Below are positions 11,380 to 21,914 of a stretch of 64,000 nt of DNA, in pieces. The DNA comes from Fremontodendron californicum. Its lineage: Eukaryota; Streptophyta; Magnoliopsida; Malvales; Malvaceae. The stretch lies in the NCBI GenBank assembly GCA_030761205.1, contig JAULJL010000003.1, positions 1,240,001-1,304,000 on the forward strand, read 5' to 3'. How positions within the stretch are numbered: the stretch's first letter is position 1; every line of letters starts with the position of its first letter. Under the pieces are notes generated by a model. It had not been told where the DNA came from. It made no database searches and worked only from the letters and a program-made list of their open reading frames with translations. The position numbers and the translations under genes are program-made.

Positions 11380-14300
11380 ATGGACAAAGTTGATGAAAAT
11401 GTGCAGCTTCAGCAGACTGAATCCAGCATGAAGGTTGTAAAACCGAGGGGTGCATTTTTGAATTACTAGTAAGTAACTATACTTGGTGGTTTTAAGTTGA
11501 ATTCATTAGACATTGTATGTTGTTATATTTGGATTTAAAGAGTGCGAGTTATATATTTTATGTTAATCGCTTTATACAGCATAAATGAATGCAAAGGAGA
11601 TGTAGAAGACAAAGGGAAAATGTCATTGAAGGTGAGTAATATTTTATGTATCGTTTGTGTGGACACTAAGTTATAAAGTGTTACTAAAATAATGGTTTTT
11701 TGATGTGTATGTGAATTAATTGGAATTGTTTTTTTCATAGGTTCGTAAGCTGGCAGCAAAATGGAAAGTGCTGCCTACACAGGAGAAGCTGCCGTTTATA
11801 GAGCAGACTGTTGCACAACAATAGCAGTACAAAAATGAAGTGCAACAGTTAAAAAGACAGAAATTAGATGATGAAAAAAAGAAGGTAATAATTAAATAAG
11901 AAAATGTTATATTGAAGAAATAATAGTTACAACTGAAGTATGATGTTATATTGCTATGTATTTTTAATGAATGTACTTTATGTGTAGGGCTTTGTTGCGA
12001 CACGCTGTAGCCCATTTAATTTGTGCAAGCTCTTTAAGCAATTGAAGGAAAAACATATTGAAGGTGCAGTGGAAAGCATAGGGTTCGGTCCCTTGCTACT
12101 GTTGAAAGATGGAAAGCTTCCAAGAGAGCTATGTGAAAATTTGGTTCAGAACTTTAATGTTGCAACCAGCTCCATGGAAGTGGATGGCGAAAGTATCCCT
12201 TTCACAGTGGAGGATGTGGAAGGTATTCTAGGTTTAGCAAACGAGGGAGTAGAGGTTTCAACTGTAATGGAAAGAGAAGACGTTGAAGTCTTGTGTAATA
12301 AGTTTAATATTCCAACTCATCGAAAGATGAGTTTTGTTAGGCTAGAGCAAGAAATTTTGGAGTTCGAGGCCGACTGTGAAGAGTTAAAGGCCAGGCTTCT
12401 CTTATATATCGTTGGACGGTTTTTGTGTCCAACGACTGAAGGGGGGCCATAGAAAGAGTATTATTATTGTTTGACGGAGGATGGCCTGAATGGAAAATTG
12501 AACTGGGCAAAACATGTTCATGAGAAGCTTCTTCTTGGTATTAGAAGTTTTCATGCTAGGAAGATGAAATCATCAAAAGTGTACTTAACTGGTTGCCTGC
12601 TCTTATTGGTGGTAAGTATAATATTTTAAATCTTCGTTTTTCCTAATGCAATTTTGATTTGAATTAATTTGGAATGAAATTAAATTAGAAGTTATATTGA
12701 CTAAATTGTAATAATTTGAGTAGATAAGGTTCTATGACCATATTTCCGGAGTTCGGAGTACGAAAGAGGCAACGTCCATTTTTGTTCCTCGCATTAGTGC
12801 ATGGGGAACGGATGATGTAGTCTCTTCAATTTCCCATTCAAGAGACTTCCGTGTTGGCTTGAAATCCAAGGTGACATTAGTTATCTAAGTTGTATTAATT
12901 TATTGTTAGTGACTAAAACTTATATATGAATTAGTTAATTAGATCTTCATGTCTAATTCATAGAGATTGCAAGAAATCTATAAATTATGTATATACTTCA
13001 CGGATTGCATTAAGTGTATGTAGTATGTTTATTTTTAATTATTTTCCAGGCTTTAAGAGAGTCCATGAAAAGTCTGGAAGCCAGTGTGACAGAACAACTG
13101 AATAGAATGTCGGAAGATATGAAGTCGATGCAGGAAAAAATTAATGCTCTTTTATCGAGATCTGTTGAGGTGAAAACTGGCGGTGAAACCAGTTTGCAAA
13201 AAAAGGATGAGGAAGGAGGCATCGTTGAGGTCGGTGGGCAGAGCACGGAGTTGAAAACACCAGGTGGTGAGTTGGAGTCCTCCATCGAGATCATTGAGCG
13301 CAAAGCGGAAGAGGGAGATGGAGATTTAACTACACCAGTGAGAACTGATATCAACAATCCAAGCTCAAGTTGTCCTGCCCCACGGAAAAAGAAGGTATAT
13401 ATATTAACTTATTTATAATTCAATAATACTTAGATATGCTATAAAATAACTAATTTGTTTATGGCATTTTATATGATTACATATTATAGGGTCAATCTGG
13501 CAAGAAAAACCAAATTGTTAGGTCAAGGTCAACATTTGCTTCTGGTGTTAGTGGGATAGTTACGCGAGCGAGATCAACTTTCTTGTGATATTTGCACTCC
13601 CGTCCACAGGACTGTTTATGTTTGTTTGAATAGACCAATCATGCATGTAGGCGTGATATGCTTATACAACATTTATTTTTTCCGTCTTTCATTGCAATCT
13701 TTGTGAATGCATACACTGAATATATATTGATATGTAATTCAATTTATATATGTTTAAGTATATACATTTATTACATAATTCTGATATGTATAATTACTAA
13801 TTAGCAGTACCATATGCCGTATGTTTGTACAAATAAATATTTAAAGGTTACCGCGAAGAGAGCCGCTGTCAAAATTCCGAAAGAATTAGATGAACTTGAT
13901 TCTGCAATTTGCAATTATGTGTGGAACAGTAATGTCGATCCAAGGTATGTTGATGATATTTTTTTATTTAAAAAAAATTGTTGATTTTAAGTTGATATGG
14001 ATTTCGATATTTTATTTATTCTTTATATGAGTTTATATTGTAGTGAAGTTGTAGTCCAATTCGGTGCAACATTTGCATCAATCGAGGAATTTGGCTCCTT
14101 GCGCCCAAAACAATGGGTAACTTCAGTGGTAAGTGTAATATATTGTTTCATCGAACTTCATGATTGTCTTTGTAGTAGTGAAATGTGTTTAATGAGTTGT
14201 TCCTGCCCTAGATTATTGACCTTGTCGGTGAGTCAATGGCCTACTATTGTAAAGCTTCGACTTTGTCAACAAAGAGATGGTATTTTCCGGCCGCATTTTC

Positions 14301-15366
14301 TGTGAGTATATTTCTCATTCTTTGTTATTTGCATATAGTTTAACTTTTTTCAAGAAACATGAACCTTATGTTTATTCTTTGCAGACTCATATCTTGTCAA
14401 CCGAATGCAATGCGAAAGAGCTGATTAACTTTTTTAAAAGACAATTCATTCATATGGGATCCTTGAGTGACTGTTACAAGGTGAGGACATGGAAATCTCT
14501 TTATGTGCGTACGATCGAAATTATGTTATATAACGTAATAACCTGCTAACAATGATTATGTAATTTCGTTGCAGATCTTTATACCAATGAATGAGATGAA
14601 CACGCATTGGTATTTGTGTGTGATAGATATGGTAGAGAAGGAAGCGAAAGTGTTGGATACATTGCCGCGCAATGTTGCAAATAAACAAAGAGTTGCGGAT
14701 GTGACTCGTGTGGTAAGATAAATACATGTTGTAGTAAATTATATATGTTCGCACTTGCGAACATATTGTAATTCATCATTTTGGTTTACGACGAGACATT
14801 TATAATTTATTCTAATTTCACTTCGAACAGATATCCGCGTGTGCGAAATTGTTTACTGACCCTCTGATGACATCATTGGTTGGTAATCCAATGGTGCCAT
14901 TTCATGAGTTGAAAATTGTGAATCCAGAGAGGGTTCCTTTGCAAAGCAACGGGTAACATAACTCTCTCACTATTTGAAAACCTTGTTTTCCATAATGTAA
15001 CTGAATTATAAAAGCTAATATTCTTGAAATTGCATACAGTTATGATAGCGGAATGTGGGTTGCTGCTTTCATGCAAAATCTACATAATACTGACTATAAA
15101 TTTGTGGTATGCTATTCTCATTGCTGTTAGTTATTTCAATATTTTGTCATATGTTGGGTCGTGTGCGAAATTTGATTCCCTTTGTATGTATTCGTATGTA
15201 GCGTTTAAACGTGTGGGACAGATTTATATTAGTCTCTGAGCTGATAAACCATGAGGAGAACACTTTACGGAAAAGGGTATGTGATGCTGCTCTAACCCTC
15301 CATAAAGCTAGGATATCTCCTCGTACAAAGCTGTTGCAGAAGTCAGTTGGCAAGTTGAAGCTGTGA
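11380..15366 (+). pseudogene. Composite HMG-box / plant-mobile-like / Ulp1 (C48) protease-like gene, degraded
   Basis: I assembled 15 exons: 11380-11468, 11580-11631, 11741-11884, 11988-12611, 12724-12870, 13050-13394, 13490-13588, 13847-13944, 14044-14128, 14212-14301, 14385-14480, 14575-14712, 14831-14952, 15040-15103 and 15202-15366. All introns have GT-AG ends except the junction after the TGA-ending exon 7. Exons 1-3 encode an HMG-box (KPRGAFLNY, then KLAAKWKVLPTQEKLPFIEQ). Exon 4 resembles the plant-mobile-like domain found beside transposon Ulp1 genes (IGFGPLL, FTVEDVEGILGL, LNWAKHVHEKLL). Exon 6 is a probable coiled coil. Exons 8-15 form a C48 Ulp1-like domain with THWYLCVIDM (His) and VLDTLP (Asp); the usual Asp-Cys-Gly reads DSG. 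In-frame stops are TAG 11822, TAG 12450 and TGA 13586. The TGA may instead be the true end of a separate HMG gene. Ulp1-like genes are known cargo of plant Mutator-like elements. Confidence 0.75.
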
Positions 15367-15748
15367 AGTAGGTAATTTATTTCAATAAATCATATACGTT
15401 CTCAGTATATAGACACTGTTATATGTGTTTATATGTAATTATCCACGAGAAAAAACAACTCTCATCCACGTGTTTTTATCTCCCTGCAGCATTTATCCTG
15501 TTTTACTTTTATAAATTTTATATATTCTGCTACTACTTTTCCCCTTCAACTCAACTCTTTGCCTTTGATTTTCCAACTATGTTTTCTTCCTTAAGAGCAA
15601 TTTGGCTAGCCATGGTTTTTTTTTTTTTAAATAAAGTACATGTGCCCTAGTCCAAGTTGAAAATTGTTCAAATATGTTAGCTGTCAGGATTTTACTTTTA
15701 ATTTCTTTTTTTGGGTAGGGGATGATTATGAAATGAGTTTGGGTAGAT

Positions 15749-15872
15749 ATGAAAATCTCTTTTGGGGTGTTTAAAACAGATTTGAATTCCTTGCTTAATC
15801 TTAGAACCAATTAGTTAGATATCACAGTTTGATTCTTAAAACTGTTTTAAACACCCCAAAAGAGATTTTCAT
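15749..15872. repeat. Perfect 31-bp inverted repeat, 62-bp loop
   Basis: The arms at 15749-15779 and 15842-15872 are exact reverse complements, containing CTCTTTTGGGGTGTTTAAAA on the left. The spacer is 62 bp. The transcript would form a strong hairpin. It could be the two ends of a tiny foldback transposon or a small-RNA precursor; neither is proven by sequence alone. Confidence 0.85.
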
Positions 15873-16239
15873 TATATTTCAGAAGATCAATAAGGCATGC
15901 CAACAATTTAAGAATGGACATGCCTCATTGAAATAGTATGGCCAACAGTCTAATGGTTTTCATGTTTTATTGACAAAATATGCTTAAATCATGCCAACTG
16001 ATTTTCAAAATATGCTTAAATTATTAGATTCTTAGTTTTTCTTGCAGCTTCAAAAACCAAAAAATAAAATGTTTAAATCATAGTAGAATTTGACAGTCAA
16101 ACAAGAAAATTATATGAAGTATGATGCATGTGACAAGGACTGAGAATGGTGTGAAAGATGAATGTGAATGTAAAACTAATGTTTTATGCACTTTTCAACT
16201 GATTTTCAAGAGTCCAGGAGTGGATTGAAGAGTTTGATG
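15873..16239. other. Spacer between hairpin and tandem array
   Basis: This is AT-rich noncoding DNA. A short phrase, ATATGCTTAAAT, occurs twice (about 15,978 and 16,010). No gene is visible. Confidence 0.5.
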
Positions 16240-19200
16240 GAGTTCATATGTAATTTATCAAGTCCATACGTAATTCTCCAAGTTCATATGTAATTGTCCA
16301 TGTCCATATGTAATTCCGGAATTTTTCAAGTTCATATGTAATTTATCAAGTCCATATGTAATTCTCCAAGTTCATATGTAATTGTCCATGTCCATATGTA
16401 ATTCCGGAATTTTTCAAGTTCATATGTAATTTATCAAGTCCATATGTAATTCTCCAAGTTCATATGTAATTTTCCATGTCCATATGTAATTCGAGAATTT
16501 CTCAAGTTCATATGTAATTTATCAAGTCCATACGTAATTCACCAGGTTCATATGTAATTTTCCATGTCCATATGTAATTCGGGAACTTCTCAAGTTCATA
16601 TGTAATTTATCAAATCCATATGTAACTCTCCAAGTTCATATGTAATTGTCCATGTCCATATGTAATTCCGGAATTTTTCAAGTTCATATGTAATTTATCA
16701 AGTCCATATGTAATTCTCCAAGTTCATATGTAATTTTCCATGTCCATATGTAATTTGGGAATTTCTCAAGTTCATATGTAATTTATCAAGTCCATATGTA
16801 ATTCTCCAAGTTCATATGTAATTTTCCATGTCCATATGTAATTCGGGAACTTCTCAAGTTCATATGTAATTTATCAAGTCCATACGTAATTCTCCAAGTT
16901 CATATGTAATTGTCCATGTCCATATGTAATTCCGGAATTTTTCAAGTTCATATGTAATTTATCAAGTCCATATGTAATTCTCCAAGTTCATATGTAATTT
17001 TCCATGTCCATATGTAATTCGGGAATTTCTCAAGTTCATATGTAATTTATCAAGTCCATACGTAATTCTCCAAGTTCATATGTAATTTTCCATGTCCATA
17101 TGTAATTCGGGAACTTCTCAAGTTCATATGTAATTTATCAAGTCCATACGTAATTCTCCAAGTTCATATGTAATTGTCCATGTCCATATGTAATTCCGGA
17201 ATTTTTCAAGTTCATATGTAATTTATCAAGTCCATATGTAATTCTCCAAGTTCATATGTAATTTTCCATGTCCATATGTAATTCGAGAATTTCTCAAGTT
17301 CATATGTAATTTATCAAGTCCATACGTAATTCTCCAAGTTCATATGTAATTTTCCATGTCCATATGTAATTCGGGAACTTCTCAAGTTCATATGTAATTT
17401 ATCAAGTCCATATGTAATTCTCCAAGTTCATATGTAATTGTCCATGTCCATATGTAATTCCGGAATTTTTCAAGTTCATATGTAATTTATCAAGTCCATA
17501 TGTAATTCTCCAAGTTCATATGTAATTTTCCATGTCCATATGTAATTTGGAAATTTCTCAAGTTCATATGTAATTTATCAAGTCCATATGTAATTCTCCA
17601 AGTTCATATGTAATTTTCCATGTCCATATGTAATTCGGGAACTTCTCAAGTTCATATGTAATTTATCAAGTCCATACGTAATTCTCCAAGTTCATATGTA
17701 ATTGTCCATGTCCATATGTAATTCCGGAATTTTTCAAGTTCATATGTAATTTATCAAGTCCATATGTAATTCTCCAAGTTCATATGTAATTTTCCATGTC
17801 CATATGTAATTCGGGAATTTCTCAAGTTCATATGTAATTTATCAAGTCCATACGTAATTCTCCAAGTTCATATGTAATTGTCCATGTCCATATGTAATTC
17901 GGGAATTTCTCAAGTTCATATGTAATTTATCAAGTCCATACGTAATTCTCCAAGTTCATATGTAATTTTCCATGTCCATATGTAATTCGGGAACTTCTCA
18001 AGTTCATATGTAATTTATCAAGTCCATACGTAATTCTCCAAGTTCATATGTAATTGTCTATGTCCATATGTAATTCCGGAATTTTTCAAGTTCATATGTA
18101 ATTTATCAAGTCCATATGTAATTCTCCAAGTTCATATGTAATTTTCCATGTCCATATGTAATTCGAGAATTTCTCAAGTTCATATGTAATTTATCAAGTC
18201 CATACGTAATTCTCCAAGTTCATATGTAATTTTCCATGTCCATATGTAATTCGGGAACTTCTCAAGTTCATATGTAATTTATCAAGTCCATATGTAATTC
18301 TCCAAGTTCATATGTAATTGTCCATGTCCATATGTAATTCCGGAATTTTTCAAGTTCATATGTAATTTATCAAGTCCATATGTAATTCTCCAAGTTCATA
18401 TGTAATTTTCCATGTCCATATGTAATTTGGGAATTTCTCAAGTTCATATGTAATTTATCAAGTCCATATGTAATTCTCCAAGTTCATATGTAATTTTCCA
18501 TGTCCATATGTAATTCGGGAACTTCTCAAGTTCATATGTAATTTATCAAGTCCATACGTAATTCTCCAAGTTCATATGTAATTGTCCATGTCCATATGTA
18601 ATTCCGGAATTTTTCAAGTTCATATGTAATTTATCAAGTCCATATGTAATTCTCCAAGTTCATATGTAATTTTCCATGTTCATATGTAATTCGGGAATTT
18701 CTCAAGTTCATATGTAATTTATCAAGTCCATACGTAATTCTCCAAGTTCATTTGTAATTGTCCATGTCCATATGTAATTCGGGAATTTCTCAAGTTCATA
18801 TGTAATTTATCAAGTCCATACGTAATTCTCCAAGTTCATATGTAATTGTCCATGTCCATATGTAATTCCGAAATTTTTCAAGTTCATATGTAATTTATCA
18901 AGTCCATATGTAATTCTCCAAGTTCATATGTAATTTTCCATGTCCATATGTAATTCGGGAATTTCTCAAGTTCATATGTAATTTATCAAGTCCATACGTA
19001 ATTCTCCAAGTTCATATGTAATTGTCCATGTCCATATGTAATTCGGGAATTTCTCAAGTTCATATGTAATTTATCAAGTCCATACGTAATTCTCCAAGTT
19101 CATATGTAATTGTCCATGTCCATATGTAATTTGGGAATTTCTCAAGTTCATATGTAATTTATCAAGTCCATATGTAATTCTCCAAGTTCATATGTAATTG

Positions 19201-20066
19201 TCCATGTCCATATGTAATTCGGGAATTTCTCAAGTTCATATGTAATTTATCAAGTCCATATGTAATTCTCCAAGTTCATATATAATTTTCCATGTCCATA
19301 TGTAATTCGGGAATTTCTCAAGTTCATATGTAATTTATCAAGTCCATATGTAATTCTCCAAGTTCATATGTAATTTTCCATGTCCATATGTAATTTGGGA
19401 ATTTCTCAAGTTCATATGTAATTTATCAAGTCCATACGTAATTCTCCAAGTTCATATGTAATTGTTCATGTCCATATGTAATTCCGGAATTTCTCAAGTT
19501 CATATGTAATTTATCAAGTCCATATGTAATTCTCCAAGTTCATATGTAATTTTCCATGTCCATATGTAATTCCGGAATTTCTCAAGTTCATATGTAATTG
19601 ATCAAGTCCATACGTAATTCTCCAAGTTCATATGTAATTTTCCATGTTCATATGTAATTCGGGAATTTCTCAAGTTCATATGTAATTTATCAAGTCCATA
19701 TGTAATTCGCCAAGTTCATATGTAATTTTCCATGTGCATATGTAATTCGGGAATTTCTCAAGTTCATATGTAATTTATCAAGTCCATATGTAATTCTCCA
19801 AGTTCATATGTAATTTTCCATGTCCATATGTAATTCGGGAATTTCTCAAGTTCATATGTAATTTATCAAGTCCATATGTAATTCTCCAAGTTCATATGTA
19901 ATTTCCCATGTCCATATGTAATTTTTCATATGTAATTTTTCAAGTTCATATGTAATTTATCAAGTCCATATGTAATTTTTCAATTTCTCAAGTTGATATG
20001 TAATTTTTCATGTTTTATATGTAATTCGTCCAAGTTGATATGTAATTTATCAAGTGCATATGTAAA
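16240..20066. repeat. 88-bp minisatellite array with higher-order repeats
   Basis: About 42 head-to-tail monomers of 88 bp fill 16240 to about 19926, and decaying copies continue to about 20066. Each monomer is built from four sub-units that share CATATGTAATT: three of 20 bp (CAAGTTCATATGTAATTTAT, CAAGTCCATATGTAATTCTC and CAAGTTCATATGTAATTGTC) and one of 28 bp that ends in an 11-bp variable spacer. Spacer types are CCGGAATTTTT (A), CGGGAATTTCT and relatives (B) and CGGGAACTTCT (C). They cycle A-B-C in the left two thirds, and the B variant itself cycles CGAG, TGGG, CGGG, giving a nine-monomer (792 bp) higher-order repeat. Toward the right end the order is lost and B types dominate. There is no sustained ORF. 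Confidence 0.97.
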
Positions 20067-20785
20067 AAATTGTGACCTGGTAACCTGCTACTCAGGTTTC
20101 AAAATTTGGAGCTTACCACAAGCTTACCGTAAGAAACTTACGGTAGAACTCCCCAAAAAGAAAGTTTGCTCCTCCAAACTCTTCTTTAAATCGCGTGGAT
20201 TACACTCTCTTCAATGATTAAAAAAAAAAAAGTTAAGGCAAAAATTAATTTCACCAACTTGTTTTCATCGCTACAAACCAGTCTCCTCGTATATATTTGA
20301 TAATGCATCACCATTAATGTCATCGTTATAAATCTTGCTGCATCACATTTTCATCTTTTATGTGTTAAATTTTAATAACTACTTGCAATAATTGTCAATT
20401 AAAGTTAATGGAGTTGATAAAAATTGAATATTTTATTTGCAATATTTAGTTTCGATTTTTGTTGTCAATAATATTTTTTTATGAGCAATCTATAAATTTA
20501 TTATAAATTTTCATTAAGATTTACTATATATCCTGATCTTGAAATAAATATTTTTCCTAAAATAAAATAAAATTACATGTAAGTAAGTAATTAGAAAAAA
20601 GAGATGAAATGTATTACAAAGTTTACTAAAATCGAAGATAGTTTATGTCTCGAGTAAAATTGGAATTGAGATTAAAAAGTTTTTTTTTTTGTTAATTAAT
20701 ATATGTTTTATCAATTAGGAATGTCACATGAAAATGTGAGGAAGTGGTTGAAATTAGGAATGTCACATTTTTTTTTTTTGTTAAT

Positions 20786-21061
20786 TAATTCTAATCCGTA
20801 TTGGGTCGGACCTGAGCAGGATTTTTTTGTTTCTAGCCGGCCCGCCTGGAACAGTATTTTTTTATTATAATAATATTATTTTATTTAATTTTAAATATAA
20901 AAAAATAAAAAAAAATTAATCTGATGAACAGTAAATTCGGGCCTACCGGCCCTGTTCGACCCGGCCCAGGGCTGGACTGGACAAAGAAATTGAAAAAAAA
21001 CCGGGCCGCGGCCGCGGCCATGAGCAGATCTAGTTGAAGTAAACAATATGGATTAGAATTA
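20786..21061. mobile_element. Small MITE-like element, 276 bp, GC-rich core
   Basis: Terminal inverted repeats of 18 bp with one mismatch: TAATTCTAATCCGTATTG at 20786-20803 and its reverse complement (with A for G) at 21044-21061. The core has repeated GGCCCGG/GGGTCGG words and a NotI-like GCGGCCGC near 21006. No clear target duplication was found. Confidence 0.5.
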
Positions 21062-21070
21062 GATTATTTG

Positions 21071-21107
<37 letters not shown>

Positions 21108-21385
21108 ACATAAAATGTTACATTATAAGAAGAGGTGTTCTAAGAACGAATTGATCATCTATGAGTTAAGATTACCAATAATTTCTACAACAGCGATGAT
21201 ATTTAAAAAGAAGATGATTCATATATATATATTTTTAAATTTAGAATCATATATATGATGAGTTTTCAACGTTGTTACATACAAAACTTATATATTTTAA
21301 AAAATATATATGTAACATTCTATTATTTAAAAATATAATAATCAATTATAGGACAATGATCTCTAGGTAGGAATTTATTTAAGTT

Positions 21386-21676
21386 GCGTTTGAGAGTTTG
21401 GATTTCAAATAATGAATTTTGATTTAAAAAATAGTGTAATTGTGTAGTAAAACACATGTAAATGTACATGATTATTTTTCAAATTCATGGATTTGTTGAA
21501 TATTATGTAGTGGTGAATTTGAAATACTTATAAGTATTTGTGAATTTAAAATTCATATTTTTATACTTTTCAAATATACAATCATGTTGAATTTTAACAT
21601 ACGTATGCATTTCATTATCATAATTTATATAACAAATGAAATCTAAATCTAAATCCAAATCCAAATTCTCAAATTT
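21386..21676. mobile_element. MITE-like element, about 290 bp
   Basis: Inverted ends TTTGAGAGTTTGGATTT (21390-21406) and AAATCCAAATTCTCAAA (21657-21673) pair with one mismatch around an AT-rich core. The family is not assigned and the target duplication is unclear. Confidence 0.5.
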
Positions 21677-21914
21677 ATGTTTTTAAACATAACATTAAGT
21701 AAAATTAATGATAATAGTATGGTCAATAAGAACACTTGATAAAAAAAAAAAAAAAAAAAGTAAAGAAGGAAACAAAAGAAATTAAGCATTTACCGTAATA
21801 CACATATTGTGGTTAAACTGGAGGTGCATGTTCGATCACGTACGTCGGGCCATGGCCGTGGAAGCAAAACACGTGAAGGGAGTTACGTACGCTTTTCACT
21901 TCATACTAATAGTT

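Larger units (their letters stand above)
20177..21914. other. AT-rich intergenic DNA with small repeats
   Basis: No gene is supportable. It contains a duplicated phrase AATTAGGAATGTCACAT (about 20,716 and 20,755), a MITE-like segment at 20,786-21,061, a (TA)n microsatellite at about 21,072-21,104 and a second MITE-like segment at about 21,386-21,676. Confidence 0.55.

Noticed and set aside
16240..20066. CRISPR-like regular repeats
   Set aside because: This is a eukaryotic nuclear tandem array. Monomers are contiguous with no unique spacers, and there are no cas genes.
19993..20217. 74-codon ORF at the end of the satellite
   Set aside because: It is produced by the decayed array and flanking sequence, with no known domain.
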